A stretch of 59,325 nucleotides of DNA from Microcaldota archaeon (GCA_016212375.1 JACRGH010000052.1:1-59325), one strand, 5' to 3'; positions 10,045 through 20,337 are shown, counted from the stretch's first letter. The notes: generated from the letters alone by a model not told the origin. Made by a program: numbers and translations.

Positions 10045-10578
10045 ATGAAAAAGTTGACGTTATCATATGAATTGACTTGGAGGACCAAAGAAGACAATGA
10101 GTTCCTAAATAGCCAAGAATGGAAAAACATCCGCGTAAAGATACTGAAACGCGACGATTTTTCTTGCAATTATTGCGGTTTAAAAAGGGAAAAGGGGATG
10201 CACGTAAACCACATCGACGGCAACCCGAAAAACAATTCCAATGAAAACCTCGAAATAATTTGTCCGGAGTGCCACATGATTACCCATTCAGGCCTCTGGT
10301 GCGAAGTCCGAAAAGTCATCGATTGTTATGAAAAAAGCAATACTGACCAGAACAGGATTATCCGAGTCACGAGGGAACTAAGAGCGTCTGGAAAAACTGA
10401 CGCGGAAATCATCGCACACCTAGGGCTGAAGAACCAAGTTCCGTGGAAACAGGACCTAAAATATCTTTCAAAGTTGTTTGGTTTTGTCACAAAGCGAGCG
10501 CCGCAGACGGAAAATGAAAAACCAATTCTTACAAACGCGGAACAAAAACAGGCAGTGTTGACTAGGCAAAACTGGTGA
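10045..10578 (+). CDS. HNH endonuclease domain protein
   Basis: CNYCGLKREKGMHVNHIDGNPKNNSNENLEIICPECH. Confidence 0.85.
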   Translation: MKKLTLSYELTWRTKEDNEFLNSQEWKNIRVKILKRDDFSCNYCGLKREKGMHVNHIDGNPKNNSNENLEIICPECHMITHSGLWCEVRKVIDCYEKSNTDQNRIIRVTRELRASGKTDAEIIAHLGLKNQVPWKQDLKYLSKLFGFVTKRAPQTENEKPILTNAEQKQAVLTRQNW

Positions 10579-10585
10579 AAAAAAC

Positions 10586-11324
10586 ATGATTGACGCCGAC
10601 TTGACCATCGCCAAAATCATTAACGAAGCCAACGGGGTCAAGACGTTCCGATTCAGCCTTGCGGACTTGCCTGCGGGCCAAACCTTGGGACAAAAACCGG
10701 GTCAATTCGTCTCGGTCCAAATCCCGACCGCCTCAGGCATCCAAATCCGCTCGTTTTCCATTTCATCCTCCCCATTGGAGCTGGACCACTTGGACATCAC
10801 GGTCAAGCGCTACGAGGACAGCTTGGCGGCAAAGGCCTTGCACGAATTGAAAGAGGGCCAGAAATTGCACCTCAAGGCGCCGTTTGGCAGGTTTACGTTC
10901 AACGATGCGGACCAAAACCCCGTCTTCATCGCCGGAGGAAACGGTGTCACGCCGCACATGGCCATGATACGCTACATCGTCGAAAAAAAACGCTCCCAGA
11001 AGCCCATTTTGATTTACAGCAACCGGACGCAAGACGACATCATTTTCAAGGACGAATTGGAACAATACGGCCGGGATAAAAAAAATCGTAGCCGACATCA
11101 CCCTGACCAATGAACCGGAAGGCACCAATTGGGCCGGCTTGCGGGGCAGGATTGACGCGGCCATGATTACTACGCTTGCCTCACCCTTGAATGAAAAAAC
11201 GTTTTTCCTCTGCGGCCCGCCGGACATGGTCAAAGCGATGAAAGGGACGCTGTTGGGCCTAGGCGTGGCCGATACGCAAATCAAGATGGAGCAGTTCATC
11301 CGGCCGCCCAAAAAAGCGGTTTGA
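10586..11324 (+). pseudogene. FAD/NAD(P)-binding oxidoreductase (ferredoxin reductase-like), interrupted by a frameshift at an A8 run
   Basis: N-half 10586-11113 (RSFSISSSP, GGNGVTPHMAMIR) and C-half (TFFLCGPPDMVKAMKG, 11139-11324) join in frame if one A is removed from 11078-11085. Confidence 0.8.
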
Positions 11325-11370
11325 AACGAAAAAGAAACAAGGAAAAAGAAGAAAAAACAAGTGAAAGGCC

Positions 11371-11814
11371 ATGTACGTCGAACGACCCCGCAAATCCCTC
11401 TTGGTTAACACAGTCATCACATTGGCCATCGTGGCATTGGGCGTGGCATTTTGGTTCACGGTGAATTCAAGAAATGCCCCAAGTGGCGCGTTTTTGGCCG
11501 TTGGCACCGCAGTGGTCGCAGTTGCATACGTCCTGATTGCCTTTTACACCATGGAATACCGCATTACGACCGATGAATTGCAAATCCGATATCCGCCCTT
11601 TTTGTACCGCATACCCAAGCGCGACATCCGCCGCATCGAGGTGGCAAAACTGCCTTGGTGGCGCGGCGTAGGAGTAAAAATGGGTTGGCACCGGATTGCA
11701 TTCACCACACGCTACGGCCAAGCGATGCACATCGAACGCAAAACCGGATTTTTCCACGACGTGTGGCTGACGCCGGATGAACCGGACGCGTTCGCTGCCA
11801 AGTTGAAAAAATAA
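11371..11814 (+). CDS. PH-domain membrane protein
   Basis: Two N-terminal TM helices then YRITTDELQIRYPPFLYRIPKRDIRRIEVAK. Confidence 0.6.
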   Translation: MYVERPRKSLLVNTVITLAIVALGVAFWFTVNSRNAPSGAFLAVGTAVVAVAYVLIAFYTMEYRITTDELQIRYPPFLYRIPKRDIRRIEVAKLPWWRGVGVKMGWHRIAFTTRYGQAMHIERKTGFFHDVWLTPDEPDAFAAKLKK

Positions 11815-11882
11815 GGGAAAAAAAGCCAGTCAAACATAAAAATGAAAGCCGGGCTATAGCCCAAAGCGGAAATAAAAAAAAC

Positions 11883-13016
11883 TCAAGTCCGCTCCTCACT
11901 CATCACGATTTTGACCAATTCATCCAAGGATTCCTTAACTGCGGCCTGAAGGTCCCAGTTCTTGAAATGGTCCTTGCGGTCGTGGGGGTGGGCGGCAAAG
12001 ACCTTTCCTTTGACCGTCAATCGGCTCTTGATTTCATACTGGCGGCGGGCACCTCCCGTGTTTTTGGCCTTGATATCCACAACCAACTCATCATCCGGCT
12101 GCAAATCCACCCGGCTTGAGAGTTTGTCCCAGTATTTGGCGCCGATGTCCTCCAACGACGTCTTGAAGATATGCTCCTCGGAATTCAGACCCAAAAAACG
12201 CACGTTGGCCCGCTCGTGAACCAAGCAGGCTTCGAACACGTCGCGGACGGTCAGGACCCCGGTAAGCGTCCCGCCGGATACGACGGCAAAGGAGGAGACG
12301 CCGTTTTTCTGCATGAGTTCCACCGCATCTCCGACGGGCTTGTCGGCCGAAACGGTTTGAGCGGGGCTGGTCATGATGCTGGATACGGGCTCCTCATCGA
12401 TGCGCACTTTGGGGGTGTCAAAATAGTAGTATTGGCGGCGGTTGTCCTTGGGGTCGGCTTGCACCCGCGTGGCCAAGTCAAACGAGGAGACCATGCCGAC
12501 GACCTGGCGTTTGCCATTGATGACGACCAAACGGAATATTTTTCCATCCTTCATTGCGTTGCGGGCCTGGGCGATGCTCGCCGTGTCCAAGATGCTCAAC
12601 GCCGGCGCACTCATGATTTCAATGACTTTCTTGCCGTGCAAATGCGATGCGTTCTTGACCAACGCCAATGCCTTCCAGCGGGTGACGGCACCGACGACTT
12701 TGTCGGTTTTATCCAAAACGGGCAGGACCTTGGTCTGGGTGGCAAGCAATTTGCGGACCACTTCTTCGTCGGAATCTTCCGCACGTAAGACGGGGGGTTT
12801 GACGGCCAGATGCTGGCATTTGGTCTTGGACGGATCGGCGTAAAAATCACGCAACACGCGACTGTCGACTACGCCTGCGTATTTGTTCGTTCCATCGGTT
12901 ACGATGAAGTAATCGTCGTTTCGCTGTTTTAACTGGCCGATGGCCTTGGATAACGTCTCATTCCCATCAATCATGACGGGGGTTTCGATGACTTGTTGAT
13001 CCATAGGGGTTACCAC
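11883..13016 (-). CDS. Multi-CBS-domain protein with C-terminal HPF/S30EA-like domain
   Basis: Repeated CBS signatures; C-terminus KYWDKLSSRVDLQPDDELVVDIKAKNTGGARRQYEIKSRLTVKGKVFAA...DLQAAVKESLDEL resembles hibernation-factor domains. Confidence 0.8.
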   Translation of the reverse strand: MVTPMDQQVIETPVMIDGNETLSKAIGQLKQRNDDYFIVTDGTNKYAGVVDSRVLRDFYADPSKTKCQHLAVKPPVLRAEDSDEEVVRKLLATQTKVLPVLDKTDKVVGAVTRWKALALVKNASHLHGKKVIEIMSAPALSILDTASIAQARNAMKDGKIFRLVVINGKRQVVGMVSSFDLATRVQADPKDNRRQYYYFDTPKVRIDEEPVSSIMTSPAQTVSADKPVGDAVELMQKNGVSSFAVVSGGTLTGVLTVRDVFEACLVHERANVRFLGLNSEEHIFKTSLEDIGAKYWDKLSSRVDLQPDDELVVDIKAKNTGGARRQYEIKSRLTVKGKVFAAHPHDRKDHFKNWDLQAAVKESLDELVKIVMSEERT

Positions 13017-13226
13017 CTCAGCGCGACAATCGGCCCAAAAAACATAGGGTCAAATCGTCAAAGCCGTTCAAACCATTCCAATTGTCCAATGCCTAATTAC
13101 GAAGTCAAAGTAGAATAAGCTTTCGCGGATATCCGGCCCAAAAAATCACGGGCATAGGCGTAAAAGGCAACCGATGACCCTTCCGGGAAAAAAGCCAAGA
13201 CACCGACAAGATAAAAAAAGAAAGGA

Positions 13227-14288
13227 TTAACGCGTAATCTTCGCGTCCTTGTAGACGTCCAAGAACCTCGGGTTTTTCTCAAAATGCGTGCGGACCGGCT
13301 CCAACACGCGGTTGACGTGCGAGGCCACGCCGTTTTTGAGGTCCATCGGATGCAGTTTTCCGGCGGCAAAGTCCACCTCCAGTTGGCCGTATGACTCGTA
13401 CCACACGTCGCCGCCGAACTTTTCCGGCCGCTCGATGCGCAAAGAACCGATGGAGGGGAAAATCAGGTACTTAGCCCAATCCAACACGGGGTTGTCAGCA
13501 ACCGTCTTTTCCGGACAGAAAGCTTTCTTGAATTTGGACTTGATTTCAACATCAGTGTCGTGAATGAAAACCGCGGAATCGGGTTTTGACTTGCTCATTT
13601 TCTGCAACATGACGCGCTCTTCGATGTCGTCGGTTTTCGGCGGCTCGCCTAAGGCGGGCAAGAGGTGGTGATGGACGCACACCGGGGGCTTCCAACCCAT
13701 TTTGGGGTAGACTTCGCGTGCCAAAACGTGGATTTTACGCTGGTCCATGCCGGCGTGCGCAATGTCCGCGCCCAATTCGTGGATGTCCACGCCCTGCATG
13801 GACGGGTAGAAAAACTGGGACACATGGAGCGTCTCTTTTTCCGAGCGGCCCATGATGGTCAGACATCGGGTGGCGCGGGCCATGGTCACGTGGTTGGAAA
13901 ACTCCAACACCTTGCGCCAGAACTCGTCGTTGGAGCGGTAAAGGTCGGAGCCGTGGACGATTTTGACACCCGGGCAGAAAAATTTGAAGGCGGCCTCGTA
14001 GTATTTGGCGGCTTGCTGGATTTTGTCCCAATCCCCGTCCATCTTGCGGTTGATGACGGAATGCCAATCCGCCAAGAATACCTGGCACTCCACGCCGGCT
14101 TTGAGAAGATTGTTGATGACCAAACCATTGGCCACCAACGAGCCCACGTGAAGCAGACCGGAAATCTCGAAACCGATGTAGTGCTTGGGCTTTTTGTTCG
14201 TCTCAAATAAGGTAGTCAGCTCGTCAGTCTGGATGATTTCCTCGACCGGCAAGGCGGTTGCCAATTCGACTTTGCTTTGGACGTCCAT
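13227..14288 (-). CDS. tyrS: Tyrosyl-tRNA synthetase (archaeal/eukaryal type)
   Basis: GFEISGLLHVGS, ADWHSVINRKMDGD, KMSKSKPDSAVFIHD. Confidence 0.95.
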   Translation of the reverse strand: MDVQSKVELATALPVEEIIQTDELTTLFETNKKPKHYIGFEISGLLHVGSLVANGLVINNLLKAGVECQVFLADWHSVINRKMDGDWDKIQQAAKYYEAAFKFFCPGVKIVHGSDLYRSNDEFWRKVLEFSNHVTMARATRCLTIMGRSEKETLHVSQFFYPSMQGVDIHELGADIAHAGMDQRKIHVLAREVYPKMGWKPPVCVHHHLLPALGEPPKTDDIEERVMLQKMSKSKPDSAVFIHDTDVEIKSKFKKAFCPEKTVADNPVLDWAKYLIFPSIGSLRIERPEKFGGDVWYESYGQLEVDFAAGKLHPMDLKNGVASHVNRVLEPVRTHFEKNPRFLDVYKDAKITR

Positions 14289-14390
14289 AATCCAGAACCT
14301 TGGAAACTTGGGCTTTTAAGCTCTTTCCAGCCTTCACAATATCATGGCGCGGAAAAAAAGAAAACGGACGGCACAAACCAAACTCGCGTA

Positions 14391-14879
14391 ATGCCCGCCA
14401 ACGCCGCGCCAATTGTCGCAAATCCCGAAAAATCGGTTCCCGCAATAAAAATCAAGAAAAACGCCCTTTTGAGCGCTTTGGAGGGCGCCAAGAACATGCA
14501 TCCGGATGAATTCATCGCCTTATTCCGAGGAAACGAGCAATCGGATACGTCCGGCAAGACCAAAAAAGGAGGCATTGATATCAGCCAAAAGAAAGACGGC
14601 AAGCCGGATCTTTTACTCACCGAACTCATCATCCCGCCCTTTGCCACCGGGGATGAGGATTCGTCATCGTATTCGCCTTATTTCATCCCCGCCAACTCCT
14701 CGGAAAAAGCTTCGTTCCACTCCCACCCCGACCCGGACACGGCGTATCCCTCGGATGAGGACTTGTATTACATGGCGCGCTCCGGCGGAGTTCACTTCAT
14801 CGCCTGTTGGCCGTTCCGGATGCAGGACGTGGCGTGTTTTGACGCGGCAGGAAAACCCCAGCCATTTGCCATTGTTTGA
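14391..14879 (+). CDS. JAMM/MPN (Mov34/PAD-1) family protein
   Basis: ASFHSHPDPDTAYPSDEDLYYM JAMM motif. Confidence 0.75.
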   Translation: MPANAAPIVANPEKSVPAIKIKKNALLSALEGAKNMHPDEFIALFRGNEQSDTSGKTKKGGIDISQKKDGKPDLLLTELIIPPFATGDEDSSSYSPYFIPANSSEKASFHSHPDPDTAYPSDEDLYYMARSGGVHFIACWPFRMQDVACFDAAGKPQPFAIV

Positions 14880-15028
14880 AAATGCCCTGCGTTGAGAGGG
14901 AATCGGCAAGTGTCGGACGGCAGGTCGATGCAAAAGCCGTTTTAAGCGCAAAGGTACAATAGAAGCTCAAGAAAACCGAAAAAATAACACAAATACGCGT
15001 AACCAAATCTCAAAACCGTTTACCAAAG

Positions 15029-16240
15029 GTGTCAAACATTATGCGGATTGCTCGCCGATTGGACGGAGTGACGTACGCCGTGCGTGACGTCGTGGCCGAA
15101 GCGCAGAAATTGGAAAAACTGGGCCACAAAATTTTGAAACTCAACATCGGCGATCCCAACGCGTACGACTTGGACACACCGCAATACATCAAAGACGCGC
15201 TGGCCAAAGCGGTTGCGTCCGGACATAACGGTTATTCCGATTCCCAAGGTTATTTTCCACTGCGCGAAGCAGTGGTGCAATTCAACAAGGGCAAAGGATT
15301 TGACAGCACGGCGGACAACGTCGTCGTCACGTCGGGCCTATCCGAGGCAGTCAACCTATTGTTTGGGGCCATGGTTGAGCCGGGCGACAACGTCGTCATC
15401 CCATCGCCGTCTTACCCTCTTTACGATGCCTTTGTTTCCTATTACGGCGGCGAAAAACGCCTTGCCCTTTTGGACGAGTCCAACGGCTGGGCTCCCGATG
15501 TGGACGACTTGCGAAAACGGGTGGACGAAAACACCCGCGCCATCGTGGTCATCAACCCCAACAACCCCACCGGCTCACTGTATCCGGAAAAAGTCCTGCG
15601 CGACGTCATTTCTGTCGCCGGCGAGTACGACATTCCCATTTTGGCCGACGAAATTTACGACGAATTAGTGTACGAAAAGACGCCCAAATCCATGGCATCC
15701 CTGACCAAAGACGTGCCCATCGTCGCCATGAACGGCCTATCCAAGAACTTCATCGCACCCGGCTGGCGCGTGGGCTGGATTACGTTCTGCAACTTCCCGG
15801 ATGACAGCCTCAAGAACGCATTCATGCAATTGGCCCGCATCCGACTGTCCTCCAACTTCCCGGCCCAGGTGGCAACCGTCGAAGCCCTCAACAACCGCAA
15901 GGCGTATGTCGCTGCCAAAGCCGAATTCATCCCGAAACTGCAAAAACGCCGCGACATCACCTACAAGCGTTTGAACGAAATCCACGGTTTGTCTTGCGTG
16001 AAGCCGGAAGGCGCTTTTTATGCATTCCCCAGAATAAATGAAGGGCCCTGGCCCACGGACAAGGAATTCGTGCTCCAACTCCTCCGCGAGAAACATGTCC
16101 TGACCGTTTATGGCGTGGGTTTCGCCCAACCGGCCAACACACGCCATTTCCGCACCGTTTTCCTGCCCAATGAACAAATTCTTGAGGAAAGCTTTAACCG
16201 GATTGAGGCGTTTATGAAGGAGAACGTCGGAAAAAAATAA
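15029..16240 (+). CDS. PLP-dependent class I/II aminotransferase (alanine/aspartate aminotransferase-like)
   Basis: LNIGDPNAYDLDTP, NPNNPTGSLY, ADEIYDELVYE, SKNFIAPGWRVGW. Confidence 0.92.
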   Translation: MSNIMRIARRLDGVTYAVRDVVAEAQKLEKLGHKILKLNIGDPNAYDLDTPQYIKDALAKAVASGHNGYSDSQGYFPLREAVVQFNKGKGFDSTADNVVVTSGLSEAVNLLFGAMVEPGDNVVIPSPSYPLYDAFVSYYGGEKRLALLDESNGWAPDVDDLRKRVDENTRAIVVINPNNPTGSLYPEKVLRDVISVAGEYDIPILADEIYDELVYEKTPKSMASLTKDVPIVAMNGLSKNFIAPGWRVGWITFCNFPDDSLKNAFMQLARIRLSSNFPAQVATVEALNNRKAYVAAKAEFIPKLQKRRDITYKRLNEIHGLSCVKPEGAFYAFPRINEGPWPTDKEFVLQLLREKHVLTVYGVGFAQPANTRHFRTVFLPNEQILEESFNRIEAFMKENVGKK

Positions 16241-16280
16241 AAAAAAGTGTAAAAAAAGAAAAAAAGGTCCCGGATTAAAT

Positions 16281-16916
16281 ATGGTTCGCGCATACACGGA
16301 AAAAATATTCAAACGTAACAGTCCTTTTGGTGACCAACCGCACAAACCCGGACTTTGGAAGGTCACTGGCCAAATCGAAGCAGAAGATAAATATAGAGGA
16401 ATACCGATTCCGTCATTGCGTCTTACGACTTCGGGGAAGCTGATTAAAACGGCCGAATTGCACCTATTCGACCGACCTGAACTGGGACCCCACTTTCTTC
16501 TTGATATCAAAGAACCGGAAAGTAAAACCCCGGACTTAGTAGCGGTGACGATTGACACAGAATTCGTCAGAAGCCAAGTCAAAAAACCACTTAATTCCAG
16601 AGTCAGGCCACAAGTAAAGGTGTTTTGTTACAAACCAGGGGTTGAAGGTGAATTAGAGCCGCATCCGCAAAAAGAAGTCATCCTCCAGCGGTTGGCAGAA
16701 CTATTCTGGCATGCAGGAAAAAATGCAAGCGAATTTCAAAAACAAGGAAAGTCATCGGAAACGTATCCGAGCAGCCTTTCGGCTAAAGCGTTGAAACGAA
16801 TTTCCATCGCATTGATTCACGCGGCGGATATCGGGATGGCAGACAAAGCAAAAAAAATCAGGCAGTCCAATGCCAATCGGCAACCACAATACCAACATGG
16901 TCCCGCGCGGAAATGA
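16281..16916 (+). CDS. Hypothetical protein
   Basis: 211 aa ORF, no recognised motif. Confidence 0.5.
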   Translation: MVRAYTEKIFKRNSPFGDQPHKPGLWKVTGQIEAEDKYRGIPIPSLRLTTSGKLIKTAELHLFDRPELGPHFLLDIKEPESKTPDLVAVTIDTEFVRSQVKKPLNSRVRPQVKVFCYKPGVEGELEPHPQKEVILQRLAELFWHAGKNASEFQKQGKSSETYPSSLSAKALKRISIALIHAADIGMADKAKKIRQSNANRQPQYQHGPARK

Positions 16917-16963
16917 GGGAAAAATATTAACTAAAAAGGCCTAACCGGTTCGAGGTGTTTTCG

Positions 16964-17425
16964 ATGAAGTATGAAACCCGGGATGTCTCACGGACGAACA
17001 TGTGGCGCGGAACGCCTGGCTCCAAACGGTTTATTTTCAACCCATTTCACCGGATGAATGACGAGGCAGGAATACAAAACGGGGAATTCAACCTCGGAGG
17101 CAAGGAAAGTTCGTCCCACCTCCATCTGAGAAACGGCGAGGGCCATTCGATTTCCATCCTATTCAGTCCGGAACTTTTCACGAAAGTCGGATTGAACCGC
17201 ACGGATTACCGCGATGCCGTCCAACGGGGCCAAGGTGAACCGGTGGCGGTGATGCACGCCCAAGAAGGCGGCGGTGCAATATCCCCAGTCCAAATGGAAA
17301 AAATGAAAAAAATAGCATTACAGGCATTGGGGCAGCTCGGAAAAGAAAAAGGCTATAAAAACGCCCTAAAACTTGCAAAAATGGCGATGGATGAAGACAA
17401 CGCCCCGGCCAGAAAAGCGGCCTAG
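16964..17425 (+). CDS. Hypothetical protein
   Basis: ORF preceded by an SD-like GAGGTG. Confidence 0.55.
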   Translation: MKYETRDVSRTNMWRGTPGSKRFIFNPFHRMNDEAGIQNGEFNLGGKESSSHLHLRNGEGHSISILFSPELFTKVGLNRTDYRDAVQRGQGEPVAVMHAQEGGGAISPVQMEKMKKIALQALGQLGKEKGYKNALKLAKMAMDEDNAPARKAA

Positions 17426-17504
17426 TGGACGATTAAAACCACTCCGGCAAAAAACAATGCACATTTGAAAATTGCAGCCAATGCAAAAAACGGAACGATT
17501 GAAT

Positions 17505-18707
17505 ATGCAAAAAGACTTCTACGCCGAATCGATGAAATTGCACCGAAAGGTCCGCGGCAAAGTGTCAACCGAGTCCAAAGTCCCCTTGAGCTCGAAAGAC
17601 GATTTGAGCATCGCCTACACGCCCGGCGTGGCCGAACCTTGCCGCGAGATTGCGCGGAATCCGGAAGCCGCATTTGACCTGACCATCCGGGCCAACACCA
17701 TTGCGGTGGTATCCGACGGCTCGGCGGTATTGGGGCTTGGAAATATCGGCGGATTGGCGGGATTGCCCGTCATGGAAGGAAAGTGCCTTCTGTTCAAGGA
17801 GTTCGGCGGCATCAACGCGTTTCCCATCTGTTTGCAGACACAGGACCCCAAAAAGATCGCCGACATCGTCGAAGAGATTTCCATCAATTTCGGCGGCATC
17901 AACTTGGAAGACATTGCTTCACCCAATTGCTTTGAAGTGGAGCGCCTGCTCCGGGAGCGCTTGGACATTCCCGTATTCCATGACGACCAGCACGGCACCG
18001 CCATCGTGGTCATGGCCGCCCTCATCAATGCCTGCAAGGTCACTGGGAATAAAATGAAGGATTTGAACGTGGCCTTTAGTGGGGCGGGTGCTGCGGGTTT
18101 GGCCATTTCGCGCTTTTTGCTCGGCATCGGCCGCAAACCCGACGAATACATCGTCAAGAATATCATTTTGTGCGACTCACACGGCATCGTCTCCCGCGAC
18201 CGCAAGGACCTGAATTGGGCCAAAGCGGAAATCGCGAAGATAACCAACAAATCCAACCGAAAAGGCACCATGGCAGACGCCATGAAGGGAGCCGACGTGT
18301 TCATTGGCGTATCCGTCAAAGGCGTCGTTACCCAGGAAATGGTCAAATCCATGGCCAATAACGCCGTGGTCTTAGCCATGGCCAATCCGGAGCCGGAAAT
18401 CTGGCCCGAAGATGCCTTGAAAGCCGGCGCCAAGATTGTCGGCACCGGCAGAAGTGACTTGCCAAACCAAATTAACAACGTCTTGGCGTTTCCCGGGGTC
18501 CTGAAAGGCGCATTGGACGCCCGCGCCACGCAAATCAATGAGGAAATGAAGCTTGCAGCCGCGTTGGCTATTGCGAATCATTTGCCGAAGCCTACCGCCG
18601 GCCAAATCGTGCCCAGCGCGTTGGACCGAACCGTCGGGAAAGCCGTGGCGAAAGCGGTGGCGGATGCGGCGATAAAGACGGGAGTAGTACGGCACAATAA
18701 AACATAA
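17505..18707 (+). CDS. Malic enzyme (NAD(P)-dependent malate dehydrogenase, decarboxylating)
   Basis: YTPGVAEPCREIA, VSDGSAVLGLGNIGGLAGLPVMEGK, FHDDQHGTAIV. Confidence 0.95.
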   Translation: MQKDFYAESMKLHRKVRGKVSTESKVPLSSKDDLSIAYTPGVAEPCREIARNPEAAFDLTIRANTIAVVSDGSAVLGLGNIGGLAGLPVMEGKCLLFKEFGGINAFPICLQTQDPKKIADIVEEISINFGGINLEDIASPNCFEVERLLRERLDIPVFHDDQHGTAIVVMAALINACKVTGNKMKDLNVAFSGAGAAGLAISRFLLGIGRKPDEYIVKNIILCDSHGIVSRDRKDLNWAKAEIAKITNKSNRKGTMADAMKGADVFIGVSVKGVVTQEMVKSMANNAVVLAMANPEPEIWPEDALKAGAKIVGTGRSDLPNQINNVLAFPGVLKGALDARATQINEEMKLAAALAIANHLPKPTAGQIVPSALDRTVGKAVAKAVADAAIKTGVVRHNKT

Positions 18708-18778
18708 CCGGCATGATCATCTCATTGACTTAATCAAAATAATATTCAGCGAATAATTTTAAATAATAAAAAACAAAG

Positions 18779-19063
18779 GTGGTTTTCTTGAAAGAAGAGA
18801 TTCGACCAAAAACAGCGGCTGAATACAAACTCGTGGAAGCCATGGGCCACACTTTCGCGGTAGATGCAAGAAACAGCGTCGTCGGAGTCACGTTCAATGG
18901 CGGCCTTCAAAAAACAATGACGGCAGGCAGTTTTGCAAACACAAAAATTGGCAATCAAGTGCACCGGATGTTCATTATTCATCCCGAAGAAAAACAAAGA
19001 ATCCAGCAAGCAATCGAGCTGAAAATAGAAGAACAAGAAAAAAATAAAAAAAATAGGCGTTAG
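18779..19063 (+). CDS. Hypothetical protein
   Basis: 94 aa ORF, GTG start. Confidence 0.4.
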   Translation: MVFLKEEIRPKTAAEYKLVEAMGHTFAVDARNSVVGVTFNGGLQKTMTAGSFANTKIGNQVHRMFIIHPEEKQRIQQAIELKIEEQEKNKKNRR

Positions 19064-19122
19064 TGAACCCGCAAATCAATGAATTCCAGTTGGGTCAGCG
19101 ACTCAATCACGCGTAGCGGTGC

Positions 19123-19695
19123 TTAAAGCGGCTTGACGTACAACAAAACGTCCTTCCCCCAAATCTTCTGAGCCAACTTGCCCCGTTTGACAAAGCCGGC
19201 CTTTTCATAGATACAGATGGCCGTTGCGTTGCTTTCTTCCACCAACATCACCACCTGCGTACACCCCGTGGTTTTGGCCTCGCTCAACGCGGCCGCCAAT
19301 AACTTTTTGCCCCAGCCATGGCCTTGAAGTTCGGGTACCACGCAAAGCCCGAGTATTTTGGCGGTTTTCTGGGCCGGGAGTGGGGGTTTTTCGGTTATTG
19401 CGTGACGGGGGTTGGGCTCGTCATTGAGCTCAAAGTCGATGAAACCGACCAATTCGGCAGTTCCATCGACGTCGGACCGTTCCAAGACAAAATAAACCAC
19501 TCCCGTTTTAATCCGCTCAAAGACGTGGTCCGCGCTGATGTGGATGTAGGAAAAGAAGCGTTTGGTCAACTCGGACAAGCGGACCGAGTCGGAGGTGACG
19601 GCGCGGCGTATGTGAATTGGGGAAACCAATGCGGTTTCCAATGACACGTTGGAAGGTGGGCGATAATCCAATTCGTTTGTATTTAAGGGGTCCAT
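19123..19695 (-). CDS. GNAT-family N-acetyltransferase
   Basis: ILGLCVVPELQGHGWGKKLLAAALSEAK...IYEKAGFVKRG. Confidence 0.85.
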   Translation of the reverse strand: MDPLNTNELDYRPPSNVSLETALVSPIHIRRAVTSDSVRLSELTKRFFSYIHISADHVFERIKTGVVYFVLERSDVDGTAELVGFIDFELNDEPNPRHAITEKPPLPAQKTAKILGLCVVPELQGHGWGKKLLAAALSEAKTTGCTQVVMLVEESNATAICIYEKAGFVKRGKLAQKIWGKDVLLYVKPL

Positions 19696-20279
19696 GGGGT
19701 GCCGATATTCCAATCGGTTTCAAAAACCGACTCAAATGAATTGGCAACGTCGATGTTTTCAATGCTTACGGCCGCCTCGCGATTCAATTGCATGGCATGG
19801 CGGGACCAGTTGGTTGAGCCGACAAAGACGGCTTTTCGGTCCACCACCATGAATTTCGCGTGGGTAGAGGCAAAAGAACGGCTTGCCCAGCGTACGCGCA
19901 CGCCGGATTGGACCAGCTTTTCGGCGACGAATAAGTTGGAGTCGATTTTGGGATCCATCAACACGCGAACCGTTACACCGCGGGCCGCAGCCATTGCCAG
20001 CGCGACCTGAAGGGGGGTGTACGAAAATTGGTAAAGCATCACATCCAAACGGGCGTCCGCCGAGTCAATCAAATCCAAAAGGACCGGTTCGCTCTGGCCG
20101 GGCGAAAAAACCGGACGGACGAGCGCTGCATCCGCATTCAGCGAAGCGGAAGGCAACGGAACGAAGGCGTGGAAAATAAATCCGGCAATAAAAGAAAGGG
20201 CGGCCACGACGACCAAAAGAACCAGCGGGCGCTTGGGGCCGATCAAAACGGGGGAAAAACCGCGGGAAAACGTCGACAC
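19683..20279 (-). CDS. Membrane-anchored phospholipase D-like (single HKD) nuclease
   Basis: N-terminal TM; HAKFMVVDRKAVFVGSTNWS. Confidence 0.88.
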   Translation of the reverse strand: MSTFSRGFSPVLIGPKRPLVLLVVVAALSFIAGFIFHAFVPLPSASLNADAALVRPVFSPGQSEPVLLDLIDSADARLDVMLYQFSYTPLQVALAMAAARGVTVRVLMDPKIDSNLFVAEKLVQSGVRVRWASRSFASTHAKFMVVDRKAVFVGSTNWSRHAMQLNREAAVSIENIDVANSFESVFETDWNIGTPWTP

Positions 20280-20337
20280 GGAAACCTGGGCCGAAAATGG
20301 GACTTAAAGCTTGGGTGGAAAAAAAATCAACTCAGAA

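Noticed and set aside
14880-14960. Possible tRNA or ncRNA (gccctgcgttgagaggg...) downstream of the JAMM gene
   Set aside because: No consistent cloverleaf or T-arm found; only a short CCTGC/GCAGG pairing.
17615-18538. 307-aa minus-strand ORF
   Set aside because: Lies antisense within the malic enzyme gene, which has strong motif support.
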